A DNA stretch of 64,000 nt from Rurimicrobium sp040387755 (GCA_040387755.1 JAZKDB010000003.1:1-64000); one strand, 5' to 3'; shown: positions 48,136 through 56,600, counted from the first letter of the stretch. The notes: generated by a model not told the origin, from the letters alone. Numbers and translations are program-made.

Positions 48136-48912
48136 ATGAGTAGCATACTGTATAAAGTAGAGAACGGCGTTGCCCATATCAGCCTTAACCGTCCAGAGAA
48201 GTACAACAGTTTTAACCGTGAAATGGCACTTCTGCTTCAGGCAAAAATAGACGAAGCCGCAGCAGATGCAGCAGTACGTTGCCTGTTATTAAGTGGTACC
48301 GGAAAAGCGTTTTGCGCTGGCCAGGATTTGGGCGAAACCCCCGACCCGACGACTCTTGATTTTGACGCAATCCTTACGGAAAGATACAATCCAATTGTCC
48401 TTCGCCTTCGTGCGATTAACAAGCCCGTAGTGTGCGCCGTAAACGGTGTGGCTGCAGGTGCCGGTGCTAATCTGGCACTGGCAGGTGATATCGTTGTCGC
48501 TAAGCAAAGTGCGGTTTTTGTTCAGGCTTTTATCAATATCGGTTTGATACCGGATTGTGGCGGTACTTTTATGCTGCCTCGCCTCATTGGGGCACAGAGG
48601 GCAATGGCATTGTGCATTACCGGCGACAAGGTGAATGGTGATGAAGCAGCAAAAATGGGCATGATTTATAAATCTTTTTCTGACGAAAGTTTTGAAAATG
48701 AAAGTATTGCCTTAGCCGAAAAGCTGGCACAATTGCCCACTGAAGGAATCGCATTGACCAAGCAATTGATGAATCAATCTTTTGAGAACAGCTTAACACA
48801 ACAATTGGAGCTGGAAATGCGTTTACAGGTTGCTGCAGGCAAAACTCATGACTTCAAAGAAGGAGTAGCTGCATTTTTAGAAAAACGAAAACCTGATTTT
48901 AAAGGATTTTAA
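48136..48912 (+). CDS. Enoyl-CoA hydratase/isomerase family protein, PaaG-like
   Basis: This is a 258-residue crotonase. HISLNRPEKYNSFNREM opens the fold. GKAFCAGQDLGE and NGVAAGAGANLALAGDIVVA supply the oxyanion hole, and INIGLIPDCGGTFMLPRLIG carries the conserved GL(I/V)PDxGG(T/S) with Asp. That motif and the GQDL pattern are those of PaaG, the ring-1,2-epoxyphenylacetyl-CoA isomerase, but other Paa genes are absent, so a general 2-enoyl-CoA isomerase or hydratase role is equally likely. The ABC ATPase gene starts 6 bp after its stop, so these genes form one operon. Confidence 0.85.
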   Translation: MSSILYKVENGVAHISLNRPEKYNSFNREMALLLQAKIDEAAADAAVRCLLLSGTGKAFCAGQDLGETPDPTTLDFDAILTERYNPIVLRLRAINKPVVCAVNGVAAGAGANLALAGDIVVAKQSAVFVQAFINIGLIPDCGGTFMLPRLIGAQRAMALCITGDKVNGDEAAKMGMIYKSFSDESFENESIALAEKLAQLPTEGIALTKQLMNQSFENSLTQQLELEMRLQVAAGKTHDFKEGVAAFLEKRKPDFKGF

Positions 48913-48918
48913 AATTTT

Positions 48919-50109
48919 ATGCCAGAGCAAAACCAATCAGAATTATTCCAGCATCGCTTGCGCGAAGTCGCTAATCATTATCAACAAGGAGATGTGTCTT
49001 TGGGATATCGCCGTTTGATGGACGCTGCTTTGGATACAGACAATAAAGAAGTCTTTGACACCCTTACCAGGCATACTGAATGGCTGGAGTCAAGCGAGCC
49101 ATCTGATGCCGAAAACTGGGCGAAGTCCACCATTTTGTTGGAGCAAATATCTAAGGCTGGTCTCAAATCTCATAAGCAAATGGGTGAAACTATTGTGGAA
49201 GGGAAGGGTATTCAAAAAACCTATCGCAACGGTGTTTTTTCTCTGGGACCCATTGATATAGAATTGAGGCGCGGAGCTTTATTGGGTCTTGTAGGAGAAA
49301 ATGGTAATGGTAAAACAACTTTGTTGCGCATTCTGGCGCAGGAGCTGAAGCATGACGGAGGAGTCATTGATTATCATTTGCCGCAAAGTGATAATCAGTA
49401 TAATCTGCGCAGTCAGCTCGCTTATATCCCCCAGAGGACACCAAAATGGCAAGGTTCGCTTAAAGACAATTTGAAGTTTACTTTATCCAGCTATGGTGTT
49501 TTTGGTGCCGAAAATGAATCCAAGGTATTGATGATTATTGCCCGTTTAGGTTTATGGAAATACAGAAATCTGGACTGGAGCCAACTTTCTTCTGGTTATA
49601 AGATGAGATTTGAACTGGCACGTACTTTTTTGCGTTGCCCTGATATTTTATTATTGGATGAGCCATTGGCTAATCTTGATGTATTGGCACAACAAACAAT
49701 TCTGGAAGACCTGAAGACAATGTCTAATTTGTTGTCAGCGCCAATGGCAGTTGTGCTCAGCTCTCAACAACTGTATGAAGTGGAGAAAGTATCTGACCGT
49801 GTTTTGTTTTTGAAAAACGGACAACCCGTTTGGCAGGAAAATACAGCGTATAATAAAGAGCAGATAGGCATTGAAGGCTCTGGTAGTTTGATTGTAGAAT
49901 TTGACACCGAAGCGAGCAGAGATAGTCTGCAGGCTATTTTTGGCACTTTGGCTCTTGAGAAAATCAATTTTAATGGAGGTACTTACATAGTATATTTTGA
50001 CGCACCCACTACTATGAGCCAAGTGCTATCGGCATTGGGCAATGGTGGCATCAACGTGATGTATATCCGTGATATATCCAGATCTACGCGTCGGTTTTTT
50101 GTCAATTAA
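48919..50109 (+). CDS. ABC transporter ATP-binding protein with N- and C-terminal extensions
   Basis: This is a 396-residue protein. Residues 1-85 are helical and precede the ATPase core (EFQHRLREVANHYQQGD and TLTRHTEWLESSEPSD). The core has VGENGNGKTTLLRIL (Walker A, about 125-133), AYIPQ (Q loop), LSSGYKMRFELAR (signature, unusual LSSGY in place of LSGGQ) and ILLLDEPLANLD (Walker B and D loop). Residues 305-396 form a beta-alpha domain seen in some multidrug- or polysaccharide-type ATPases. The next gene encodes a polytopic membrane protein, its likely permease partner. Confidence 0.88.
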   Translation: MPEQNQSELFQHRLREVANHYQQGDVSLGYRRLMDAALDTDNKEVFDTLTRHTEWLESSEPSDAENWAKSTILLEQISKAGLKSHKQMGETIVEGKGIQKTYRNGVFSLGPIDIELRRGALLGLVGENGNGKTTLLRILAQELKHDGGVIDYHLPQSDNQYNLRSQLAYIPQRTPKWQGSLKDNLKFTLSSYGVFGAENESKVLMIIARLGLWKYRNLDWSQLSSGYKMRFELARTFLRCPDILLLDEPLANLDVLAQQTILEDLKTMSNLLSAPMAVVLSSQQLYEVEKVSDRVLFLKNGQPVWQENTAYNKEQIGIEGSGSLIVEFDTEASRDSLQAIFGTLALEKINFNGGTYIVYFDAPTTMSQVLSALGNGGINVMYIRDISRSTRRFFVN

Positions 50110-50147
50110 TTTACCCAAAGATATTCTCCTCCTTTAATAGCATTTCT

Positions 50148-51689
50148 ATGATTAAAAGACTGCAAAATTACTTGCTCGAACATTATCCGCTATTATGGAA
50201 TATGCGCCTGATAAGCGTATTGTCTGTAATACTGGCTCTGCATATCATCCATTTTATGGTAGGGTACAACTCGTTTGATGATTTGGACACTTTTGGTTGG
50301 CGTGAACCTGAGTCAAGGTTTTTTTCAACACCTTTTGTGATGTTTTCATTCATCATATCCACAGTAGTTTTTATACTATGGCTGATTCGGGTATTTCGGA
50401 ATAATGCTTTCAAAAGTTTTTATCCTTTCAGTAATGGGCAACTATTTGCGCAAATGATGATTATACTGGTGGTTTGTTTGCTCAATATCACTTATTACTA
50501 TTCTTATACTATTGGTTATGTATGGCATTCCCGCAATCAATCAAATGAAGAAGTAAACAGGAAGGACGTTGAAATTTATAATAAGGTCATTCCTTTGTTG
50601 CAGGAAAGTATGGATGCCTACAAAATTGAGAACCGCTGTTGGCCAAAACCTTTTCCACTGAGCAGGCATTATAAATCTACAGGACAAAATGAGGTGACCT
50701 ATCAAAATGGTCGCGCTGTTAATACTCCTGCCGAATTTTATTACGAAAGCAGAACAGGTGATATTTTCACCCCCGAAGAAGTAGACAGTATGGTAGGCGG
50801 ATACCAGTTTTCATACCTTAATCAATGCAATGACTATATTTATTTAAATCGGGCTTTCGTTTCGCCTAATTATTATGACGGGCAAAACCCGGAAAGAGAA
50901 TCCGAGGAAAACCAGGTTGCTTTTGCAGCCTTACTGAACAAGCCCAAAGAGCTCAAGAAGGCCATGCAGGACTTTATAGAAATGTGTGACCGCCATCAGA
51001 TTACGTACAAATTAAATGCAGACGACTGGTTTCAATGGGTCTATAATCCGCCCTATTACCCGGTAAAGTATACCATTAAACAATGGTACTATTCCGGAAC
51101 CAATATGGGCAGTACCGATGACAATCAGCTTAATCCCAAAGGGTATTACGTGGAGTTGAATAAGCTGCAAAACAAGCTCAACAATACGATGCGTTCTTAC
51201 AGGTATGGTTTTAAACTGGGCATTTTTTGCGGCTTTCTATACGCAGCACTGGCCATGTCACTGCTTGTTTTCGCTTATCGTGCTACCTCCCGCCGTGTGT
51301 GGTTGGTTTCCTTTATTGGCAGCGGCCTTATATGCTTGATTGTGGGCACATTGACAGCTGTTATCGGTATTAACAGCCACGGAAATTCATTCGAGAGTAC
51401 AGTGCTGTATATGTATCTTTTTATCATTTTCGGATTTTTGGCCGTGCATTTTGTAAGCAGCAATAAGACCATTGCCGGCGCTTGCCTCACTTGGTTTGCC
51501 TGGTCCTTACCTTTTGTTTCAGTCATTATTTTTGGCTTTATGGAAATGCAAAACAAGGGAAGAGGGTATTTAATAGAGCATCGTTCTTCAGATGTGTATT
51601 TTTTCTGTTGTTTCCTTATCTATTTGTTGGTGATGGCATTGGTTATTGTTCCCCGGTTCCGTACCTGGCAGGCTAGCCCAGAAGATTAA
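50148..51689 (+). CDS. Polytopic membrane protein of unknown family (probable ABC partner)
   Basis: This is a 513-residue protein that I do not recognise. Three transmembrane segments (about 20-40, 62-84, 98-120) are followed by an external or internal soluble region of some 210 residues, rich in Tyr and Asn. That region contains ENRCWPKPFPLSRHYKSTGQ and a NPPYYPVKYTIKQWYYSGTN stretch. Five more membrane segments (about 358-380, 388-410, 420-440, 450-472, 487-508) complete it. Eight segments around one soluble domain is an ABC permease-like layout. The gene follows the ATPase gene by 38 bp and ends with a strong terminator, so the two probably form one transporter. Confidence 0.75.
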   Translation: MIKRLQNYLLEHYPLLWNMRLISVLSVILALHIIHFMVGYNSFDDLDTFGWREPESRFFSTPFVMFSFIISTVVFILWLIRVFRNNAFKSFYPFSNGQLFAQMMIILVVCLLNITYYYSYTIGYVWHSRNQSNEEVNRKDVEIYNKVIPLLQESMDAYKIENRCWPKPFPLSRHYKSTGQNEVTYQNGRAVNTPAEFYYESRTGDIFTPEEVDSMVGGYQFSYLNQCNDYIYLNRAFVSPNYYDGQNPERESEENQVAFAALLNKPKELKKAMQDFIEMCDRHQITYKLNADDWFQWVYNPPYYPVKYTIKQWYYSGTNMGSTDDNQLNPKGYYVELNKLQNKLNNTMRSYRYGFKLGIFCGFLYAALAMSLLVFAYRATSRRVWLVSFIGSGLICLIVGTLTAVIGINSHGNSFESTVLYMYLFIIFGFLAVHFVSSNKTIAGACLTWFAWSLPFVSVIIFGFMEMQNKGRGYLIEHRSSDVYFFCCFLIYLLVMALVIVPRFRTWQASPED

Positions 51690-51707
51690 TATAATTTTTA
51701 AATTGTG

Positions 51708-51750
51708 TAAAGACCGCCCTCAAATACCTGAGGGCGGTCTTTACTTTTAT
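51708..51750 (+). terminator. Intrinsic terminator of the PaaG-ABC operon
   Basis: Perfect 15-bp stem TAAAGACCGCCCTCA / TGAGGGCGGTCTTTA with a 6-nt loop and T-rich tail. Confidence 0.85.
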
Positions 51751-51827
51751 GAGCATAGTATTCTATAGCAAAATTGACTCATACACTTAAGCTATACTAT
51801 ATCATATTTTTTGCTGCTTATTTCTCG

Positions 51828-51835
51828 TACATTTG
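51828..51835 (+). promoter_or_regulatory. Putative -7 element for gcvP
   Basis: TACATTTG fits TAnnTTTG, 47 bp upstream of the ATG at 51882. No glycine-riboswitch-like structure is visible in the leader. Confidence 0.5.
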
Positions 51836-51881
51836 CGCAATTATTTTTTCAAAAAGACATCTTCTAAAATTTCCTATAAAA

Positions 51882-54746
51882 ATGAGTTTGTTCCAACAAC
51901 AGAATAATGAATTTGCAGGTCGCCACATTGGCCCACGTAGTGAGGACACAAGAAAAATGCTCGAAACCATTGGTGTTTCCAGTCTTGATGAGTTAATTGA
52001 CAAGACGGTTCCGGATGCTATCCGTATGAAATCACCTTTGGCGATTCCGGGAGCGATGAGTGAGGCCGATTACCTGCGCCATATCAAAGAAGTGTCGATG
52101 AAAAACGAAGTTTTTCGTAATTATATAGGTCAGGGATATTATGATACACATACACCTAGCGTGATATTGCGTAATATTTTCGAAAACCCGGGATGGTATA
52201 CCCAATATACTCCCTATCAGGCCGAGATTTCTCAGGGCCGTTTGGAAAGTTTGTTGAATTACCAGACAATGGTATGTGAACTGACCGCTATGCCTATCGC
52301 CAATGCATCTTTGCTGGACGAAGGAACTGCAGCAGGTGAGGCCATGACGATGTTCTTCCACACCATCAACAAAACAGACAATATCGAACGCCCTAAGTTT
52401 TTTGTAGACCAATATGTTTATGCTCAAACAAAAGACGTTTTGCTTACCCGTGCACAGCCATTGGGCATTGAATTGGTGATAGGCGATTTCAAAACAGCAG
52501 TTATTGACAATACTTATTTTGGTGCTATTGTTCAATATCCAAATGATAAAGGTTCTGTCGAAAATTACGAATCTTTTATTGCTCAGGTGCATGCAATCGG
52601 TGCTTATGTGGCTATGGCTACAGACCTTTTGGCGCTTACTTTATTAAAAGCTCCGGGCGAAATGGGTGCTGATGTGGCTTTGGGTAATTCTCAACGATTT
52701 GGTGTTCCTCTTGGCTATGGCGGACCACACGCGGCCTTCTTTGCAGTAAACGATGAATTCAAACGTGCTATTCCAGGTCGTATCATTGGTGTGAGCATCG
52801 ATGCTGAGGGTCACCGTGCCTTGCGTATGGCGCTTCAAACCCGCGAGCAACATATCAAACGCGAGAAAGCTACCTCTAATATCTGTACCGCCCAGGCCCT
52901 TTTGGCTAATATGGCGGCTATGTATGCCATCTACCATGGTGCCGAAGGATTGAAAACCATCGCGCAGCGCGTAGGTACTTTGAGCCATGCATTGGCTACA
53001 CAATTAAACGAATTGGGTATTGAAATTTTCAGCAATGATTTCTTTGATACCATCACCGTAAAAGCTGCGGACAGTAAAGCCATCCGTGCAAAAGCAGAAG
53101 CAGCCAAAATCAATTTCCATTATGTAGCAGACAATTGGATAACGATATCTCTGGACGAAACAACCCGTCTTTCAGACGTTGCCGATATCATCAACATATT
53201 TGCCAATACGCCAGATGCTATTGCATTTGATTATGCACAGGACGAAACCAACAATATCCCCGGTGCTTTGATGCGCACTTCTGATTTCTTGCAGCAAGAT
53301 GTATTCAATACACATCATTCTGAGTCGCAAATGATGCGTTACATCAAATTTTTGGAGAACAAAGATTTGTCACTCAATACCAGCATGATATCTTTGGGTT
53401 CTTGCACCATGAAGTTGAATGCAGCTACCGAAATGATGCCTTTAAGCTGGGCGCATTGGAGCAAGTTGCATCCCTTCGCACCTGCGAATCAGGCTGGTGG
53501 ATACCAATATGTTGTTGAACAATTGAGTAAATACCTTAGCGTTATCACACATTTCGACGCTTGTAGCCTGCAGCCCAACAGTGGTGCACAAGGCGAATAT
53601 GCAGGCCTTTTGACTATCCGTGCTTACCACGAAAGTCGTGGTGATCATCATCGCGATGTGATTATCATCCCAATCTCGGCTCATGGTACCAATCCTGCAT
53701 CGGCAGTAATGGCCGGCTACAAAGTAGTGGTGGTAAAAGCACTGGAGAATGGCTATGTAGACCTTGAAGATTTAAAACTAAAAGTAGAACAACACAGTGC
53801 CAACCTTGCGGGTATTATGATTACCTATCCTTCAACATACGGTGTATTTGAAGAAACAATTATTGACATCACCAATATGATTCACCAACATGGTGGACAA
53901 GTATATATGGACGGTGCCAATATGAATGCTCAGGTAGGTTTAACTGCTCCGGGATTAATTGGCGCAGATGTCTGTCACTTAAACTTACACAAGACATTCG
54001 CTATCCCTCATGGTGGCGGCGGACCAGGTGTAGGACCTATCTGTGTTAAATCGCATCTTGCTCCATTCCTACCCGGTCACGTAGTATTGGATAATGCTGC
54101 ATCGAATACACCGGCAGTATCTGCAGCACCTTATGGTTCTGCCAGTATCTTGCTCATCAGCTATGCTTATTGCTGTATGTTGGGTGCTAATGGATTGAAA
54201 GATGCTACACGATATGCTATTCTTAATGCCAACTATATGAAAGCCCGTCTGCAAAACGATTATGAAATTTTGTACAGTGGTGTGAATGGTACTTGTGCGC
54301 ATGAATTCATTGTTGACCTTCGTCCTTTAAAAAAGACCAGCGAAATAGAAGCAGAAGATGTGGCCAAACGCCTGATGGATTATGGTTTCCACGCACCAAC
54401 AATGAGTTTCCCTGTTGCCGGAACAATCATGATTGAACCAACAGAAAGCGAAGACAAAGCAGAATTAGATCGCTTCTGCGATGCTTTATTGGCTATTCGT
54501 GCAGAGATTGCTGCTATTGAAAATGGCAGCTCCGATAAGAAAAACAATCCGTTAAAGAATGCACCTCATACACAGGCAGTAGCGATTAACAGCAATTGGG
54601 ATAAACCTTATACGCGTGAGCAGGCAGTTTATCCTTTGCCTTATGTTGCACACAGCAAATTCTGGCCAACCGTTTCGCGTATCAACAATACACACGGCGA
54701 CCGTAATCTGATTTGTACCTGCGAGCCAACAAGTGCTTATGCATAA
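51882..54746 (+). CDS. gcvP: Glycine dehydrogenase (decarboxylating), P-protein of the glycine cleavage system
   Basis: This is a full-length 954-residue P-protein from ATG 51882. This start gives the normal N-terminus (EFAGRHIGPRSEDTRKML); a longer frame upstream has no similarity. Family landmarks are IGQGYYDTHTPSVILRNIFENPGWYTQYTPYQAEISQGRLE (read in blocks over 70-110), LLDEGTAAGEAM, the C-terminal half with STYGVFEETI, and the PLP lysine in HLNLHKTFAIPHGGGGPG (Lys704). It decarboxylates glycine and passes aminomethyl to the H-protein. The H and T genes are not in the window. It is monocistronic, with a TAnnTTTG promoter element and a large palindromic terminator. Confidence 0.96.
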   Translation: MSLFQQQNNEFAGRHIGPRSEDTRKMLETIGVSSLDELIDKTVPDAIRMKSPLAIPGAMSEADYLRHIKEVSMKNEVFRNYIGQGYYDTHTPSVILRNIFENPGWYTQYTPYQAEISQGRLESLLNYQTMVCELTAMPIANASLLDEGTAAGEAMTMFFHTINKTDNIERPKFFVDQYVYAQTKDVLLTRAQPLGIELVIGDFKTAVIDNTYFGAIVQYPNDKGSVENYESFIAQVHAIGAYVAMATDLLALTLLKAPGEMGADVALGNSQRFGVPLGYGGPHAAFFAVNDEFKRAIPGRIIGVSIDAEGHRALRMALQTREQHIKREKATSNICTAQALLANMAAMYAIYHGAEGLKTIAQRVGTLSHALATQLNELGIEIFSNDFFDTITVKAADSKAIRAKAEAAKINFHYVADNWITISLDETTRLSDVADIINIFANTPDAIAFDYAQDETNNIPGALMRTSDFLQQDVFNTHHSESQMMRYIKFLENKDLSLNTSMISLGSCTMKLNAATEMMPLSWAHWSKLHPFAPANQAGGYQYVVEQLSKYLSVITHFDACSLQPNSGAQGEYAGLLTIRAYHESRGDHHRDVIIIPISAHGTNPASAVMAGYKVVVVKALENGYVDLEDLKLKVEQHSANLAGIMITYPSTYGVFEETIIDITNMIHQHGGQVYMDGANMNAQVGLTAPGLIGADVCHLNLHKTFAIPHGGGGPGVGPICVKSHLAPFLPGHVVLDNAASNTPAVSAAPYGSASILLISYAYCCMLGANGLKDATRYAILNANYMKARLQNDYEILYSGVNGTCAHEFIVDLRPLKKTSEIEAEDVAKRLMDYGFHAPTMSFPVAGTIMIEPTESEDKAELDRFCDALLAIRAEIAAIENGSSDKKNNPLKNAPHTQAVAINSNWDKPYTREQAVYPLPYVAHSKFWPTVSRINNTHGDRNLICTCEPTSAYA

Positions 54747-54761
54747 TATGATTCCTGCATT

Positions 54762-54805
54762 AAAGCAAAGAAGCCACAACGAATTCGTTGTGGCTTCTTT
54801 GCTTT
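54762..54805 (+). terminator. 44-nt perfect palindrome, bidirectional terminator
   Basis: A 22-bp arm (AAAGCAAAGAAGCCACAACG plus AA) meets its exact reverse complement at a central GAATTC, with no separate loop. It lies between gcvP and the convergent small secreted-protein gene, and A/T runs at the arms serve both. Confidence 0.85.
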
Positions 54806-54813
54806 TTGTTTGT

Positions 54814-55131
54814 TTAGTTTTTGATGTATTCAGATAATTTGATGGTTTTGCCGCACATATCTTCGCTTACTTTGAAGATAACTGTTCCATCTGCTTTCAC
54901 TGTTTTGCCAACAGAACAACTAAACGAGGTTCTGCCTCCGCGTGCATTAAGCGTTACCTCACCTGTGCCGGTATGGATTTTCAGCTTGTTGGGCGTATCG
55001 TTAATCAGGGTAATGTTATCACCGCCGCTATTGGCAATGCAAATACTGTCAGAAGAATTGGTAGCAGGTGCTTCTGCCTGCGCAAGCATCAGGCTGCAAC
55101 TGCAGCAAAGTAAAAAGAAAAGCTTTTTCAT
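54814..55131 (-). CDS. Small secreted protein of unknown function
   Basis: This is a 105-residue protein with a signal peptide (KKLFFLLCCSCSLMLAQAEA). Its mature part is about 85 residues, with NSGGDNITLINDTPNKLKIHTGTGEVTLNARGGRTSFSC resembling an immunoglobulin-like or C2-like beta fold (described over residues 33-72). Four mature cysteines (CIAN, FSCSV, DMCGK and one near the signal end) could form disulfides. No family is recognised. It has a good promoter (TTG ... TATGTTTG) and shares the palindromic terminator with gcvP. Confidence 0.7.
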   Translation of the reverse strand: MKKLFFLLCCSCSLMLAQAEAPATNSSDSICIANSGGDNITLINDTPNKLKIHTGTGEVTLNARGGRTSFSCSVGKTVKADGTVIFKVSEDMCGKTIKLSEYIKN

Positions 55132-55153
55132 AAGTTCTGTTTTTTTGTTTATT

Positions 55154-55184
55154 CAAACATACATAAGGCAAAAAATTACAGCAA
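55154..55184 (-). promoter_or_regulatory. Bacteroidota-type promoter for the small secreted protein
   Basis: On the minus strand, TTG (55184-55182) and TATGTTTG (55161-55154) are separated by 20 bp, 22 bp upstream of the ATG. Confidence 0.55.
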
Positions 55185-55336
55185 GGGGTATTTCAGGAAC
55201 AGCCTGTTTGGCTTTAGGAATGGACGTTATTAGATGCCCAGGTCTTTTCCTTTGGCAAAATGAGTAAAAAGGTGAGGCGGGCTATTTATTCTGTTGCCTG
55301 CACTTCGTATTGTATATTTAATTCAAATTCTACACG

Positions 55337-55696
55337 ATGCAAAAAGTAAATATCTCCGAAAAATTAGCCATGTTTAACGACCATTGGCATCCAAGAATTG
55401 TGGCTACGCTGAATGGGCAGCATGTCAAATTGGTCAAATTTCAGGGTGAATTTGTCTGGCATAAACATGACAAAGAAGACGAAATGTTTTTTGTACTCGA
55501 GGGGACATTCGACATGGAGTTTCGGGATAAGACAGTGACCTTAAAGGAAAATGAATTCCTGATTGTACCCAAAGGAGTAGAGCATCGTCCCGTTGCCAGC
55601 CAGGAAGTTTCGGTGATGCTTTTTGAGCCTGATACTACACTCAACACCGGCGACACCCTTGGAGAGTTTACCAAAAGCGACCTTGAGGAAATCTAA
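55337..55696 (+). CDS. Small cupin-domain protein
   Basis: This is a 119-residue single-domain cupin. EFVWHKHDKEDEMFFVLEGTF is cupin motif 1 (His-x-His and Glu metal ligands), and LIVPKGVEHRPVA is motif 2 with the last His. LFEPDTTLNTGDTLGEFTK forms the C-terminal strand. The group is often annotated as a cupin or mannose-6-phosphate-isomerase-like protein; the reaction is unknown. The 3' end is crossed by an open frame on the other strand (55541-55924), which is probably a product of the adjacent repeat. Confidence 0.88.
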   Translation: MQKVNISEKLAMFNDHWHPRIVATLNGQHVKLVKFQGEFVWHKHDKEDEMFFVLEGTFDMEFRDKTVTLKENEFLIVPKGVEHRPVASQEVSVMLFEPDTTLNTGDTLGEFTKSDLEEI

Positions 55697-55750
55697 ATAT
55701 CTGCCATTTTTAAAGTGTATGATGCGGCCGTCGTAGTGTACATCGCCGAT

Positions 55751-55918
55751 GTTGTCACAAGTTTTGACACATTTATCACAAATGTTGGCAATATCGTTAC
55801 CTATTTTCTCAGGTTTGTCACAGACATTGCCAATGTCATCACAGATTTTGGCAATGTTGTCCAATATTTTAACATATTTGTCCCATATTTTGATACATTT
55901 CATTGGTTTTTTACCGAT
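55751..55918. repeat. Degenerate 21-nt minisatellite, about eight units
   Basis: Units begin at 55751, 55772, 55793, 55814, 55835, 55856, 55877 and (weak) 55898, with a consensus near TTTGTCACAGATTTTGGCAAT. Because the unit is 7 codons long and contains no stop, frames on both strands stay open through it. The minus frame 55924-55541 reads heptads such as DNIAKICDDIGNVCDK, and the plus frame 55715-55927 reads heptads such as FVTDIANVITDFGN. The units vary at many positions, with V/I/L-type conservation in more than one frame. Whether any frame is translated is unknown. Confidence 0.7.
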
Positions 55919-56120
55919 ACTCATTGATTGAGTAGTATAATTTGAGTCAACAACAGCGATAAAATCCAGCGCTCTGGAGTCTACACTTGCCTTGAGAGCA
56001 TATTCCTAATGTCGGTTAATACTTTTTCGTTATTTTTTTAAAGTCGTGGAAATTTCCCTGCCGGGAACAGGGGGGTAGGATTATGTTTGGGCTTCAAATA
56101 GAATTTTTCGGGCAATTTTT

Positions 56121-56150
56121 ACCGTTCGTAAGGTTTTGACTACCGTTCGT
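56121..56150 (+). promoter_or_regulatory. Predicted LytTR-type operator (two 9-bp direct repeats)
   Basis: ACCGTTCGT occurs at 56121-56129 and again at 56142-56150, separated by exactly 12 bp. LytTR response regulators such as AgrA and AlgR bind two 9-bp direct repeats 12-13 bp apart, and the AlgR site contains ACCGTTCGTC. It lies about 30 bp upstream of a possible -7 element. Confidence 0.6.
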
Positions 56151-56182
56151 TAAATAACTCTTAGCAGCGTTTCAGAATGGTA

Positions 56183-56190
56183 TAGTTTTG
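56183..56190 (+). promoter_or_regulatory. Putative -7 element downstream of the LytTR operator
   Basis: TAGTTTTG fits TAnnTTTG and lies 32 bp downstream of the second operator repeat. Transcription would begin near 56195, ahead of the truncated cargo gene. Confidence 0.45.
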
Positions 56191-56231
56191 ATATGCTAAC
56201 AGAAGTCAGTGTGGTTGACATTTTAGATTTC

Positions 56232-56600
56232 ATGGAACACTCATCAAACAATAAAAAAGGAAGTACAGATTCTTTTATGAAGCAAGCTAGTTTAGCTTGC
56301 TTCATAACTATCTTATTTTGCCTGCCATTATTAACCATTACCCAAAAATGAGCCGCCCCCTGGAACAAAATGGGTGTACACCCAAGAGGTCCGTTTAGCA
56401 CCGCAACATGGCCAAGCGAATGGAATGCCGTAGATACTGTAACTATCAAAGGCAAATTATGCACTATTATTCAATCTAAGGGTAACCTATTTGATACTAA
56501 CAGTAAGTATAATCGCACTATGATTACATACGAAGACAGTGATATTGTCTATTGGTATCGTTCTGTTTTGAGGGGTTTCGGTAGAAAGGAGAAAAGCTAA
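56232..56600 (+). pseudogene. Truncated duplicate of the T9SS cargo gene at 61763, with upstream CTD-tail remnant
   Basis: The bases around 56231-56254 read HGTLIKQ and stop, the tail of a sorting domain like those downstream. From ATG 56277 a signal-like leader (MKQASLACFITILFCLPLL) leads to TQK and then TGA at 56349, where the intact copy has Trp (AQKW). Beyond the stop, 56394-56579 is about 94% identical (11 differences in 186 nt) to 61889-62074, reading FSTATWPSEWNAVDTVTIKG and on. It then frameshifts and ends at 56600; the rest of the gene and its sorting domain are missing. Most differences are at silent positions, so the duplicate is recent or was kept similar by recombination. It follows the LytTR-like operator directly. 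Confidence 0.8.
56277..56305 (+). repeat. Perfect 13-bp inverted repeat on the leader's start codon
   Basis: ATGAAGCAAGCTA and TAGCTTGCTTCAT flank a GTT loop, and the first arm begins with the ATG. A T-rich stretch follows, so terminator-like function is also possible. Confidence 0.7.

Noticed and set aside
50125..50135. CTCCTCCTTTA upstream of the membrane protein gene, identical to part of the 16S anti-Shine-Dalgarno tail
   Set aside because: A pyrimidine-rich 8-base match is easily due to chance and does not act as a ribosome-binding site on the coding strand.
51774..51881. Glycine riboswitch before gcvP
   Set aside because: The leader after the putative promoter is only about 45 nt and AT-rich, with no paired aptamer core.
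55751..55918. CRISPR array
   Set aside because: The 21-nt units are contiguous and degenerate, with no alternation of identical repeats and unique spacers, and there are no cas genes.
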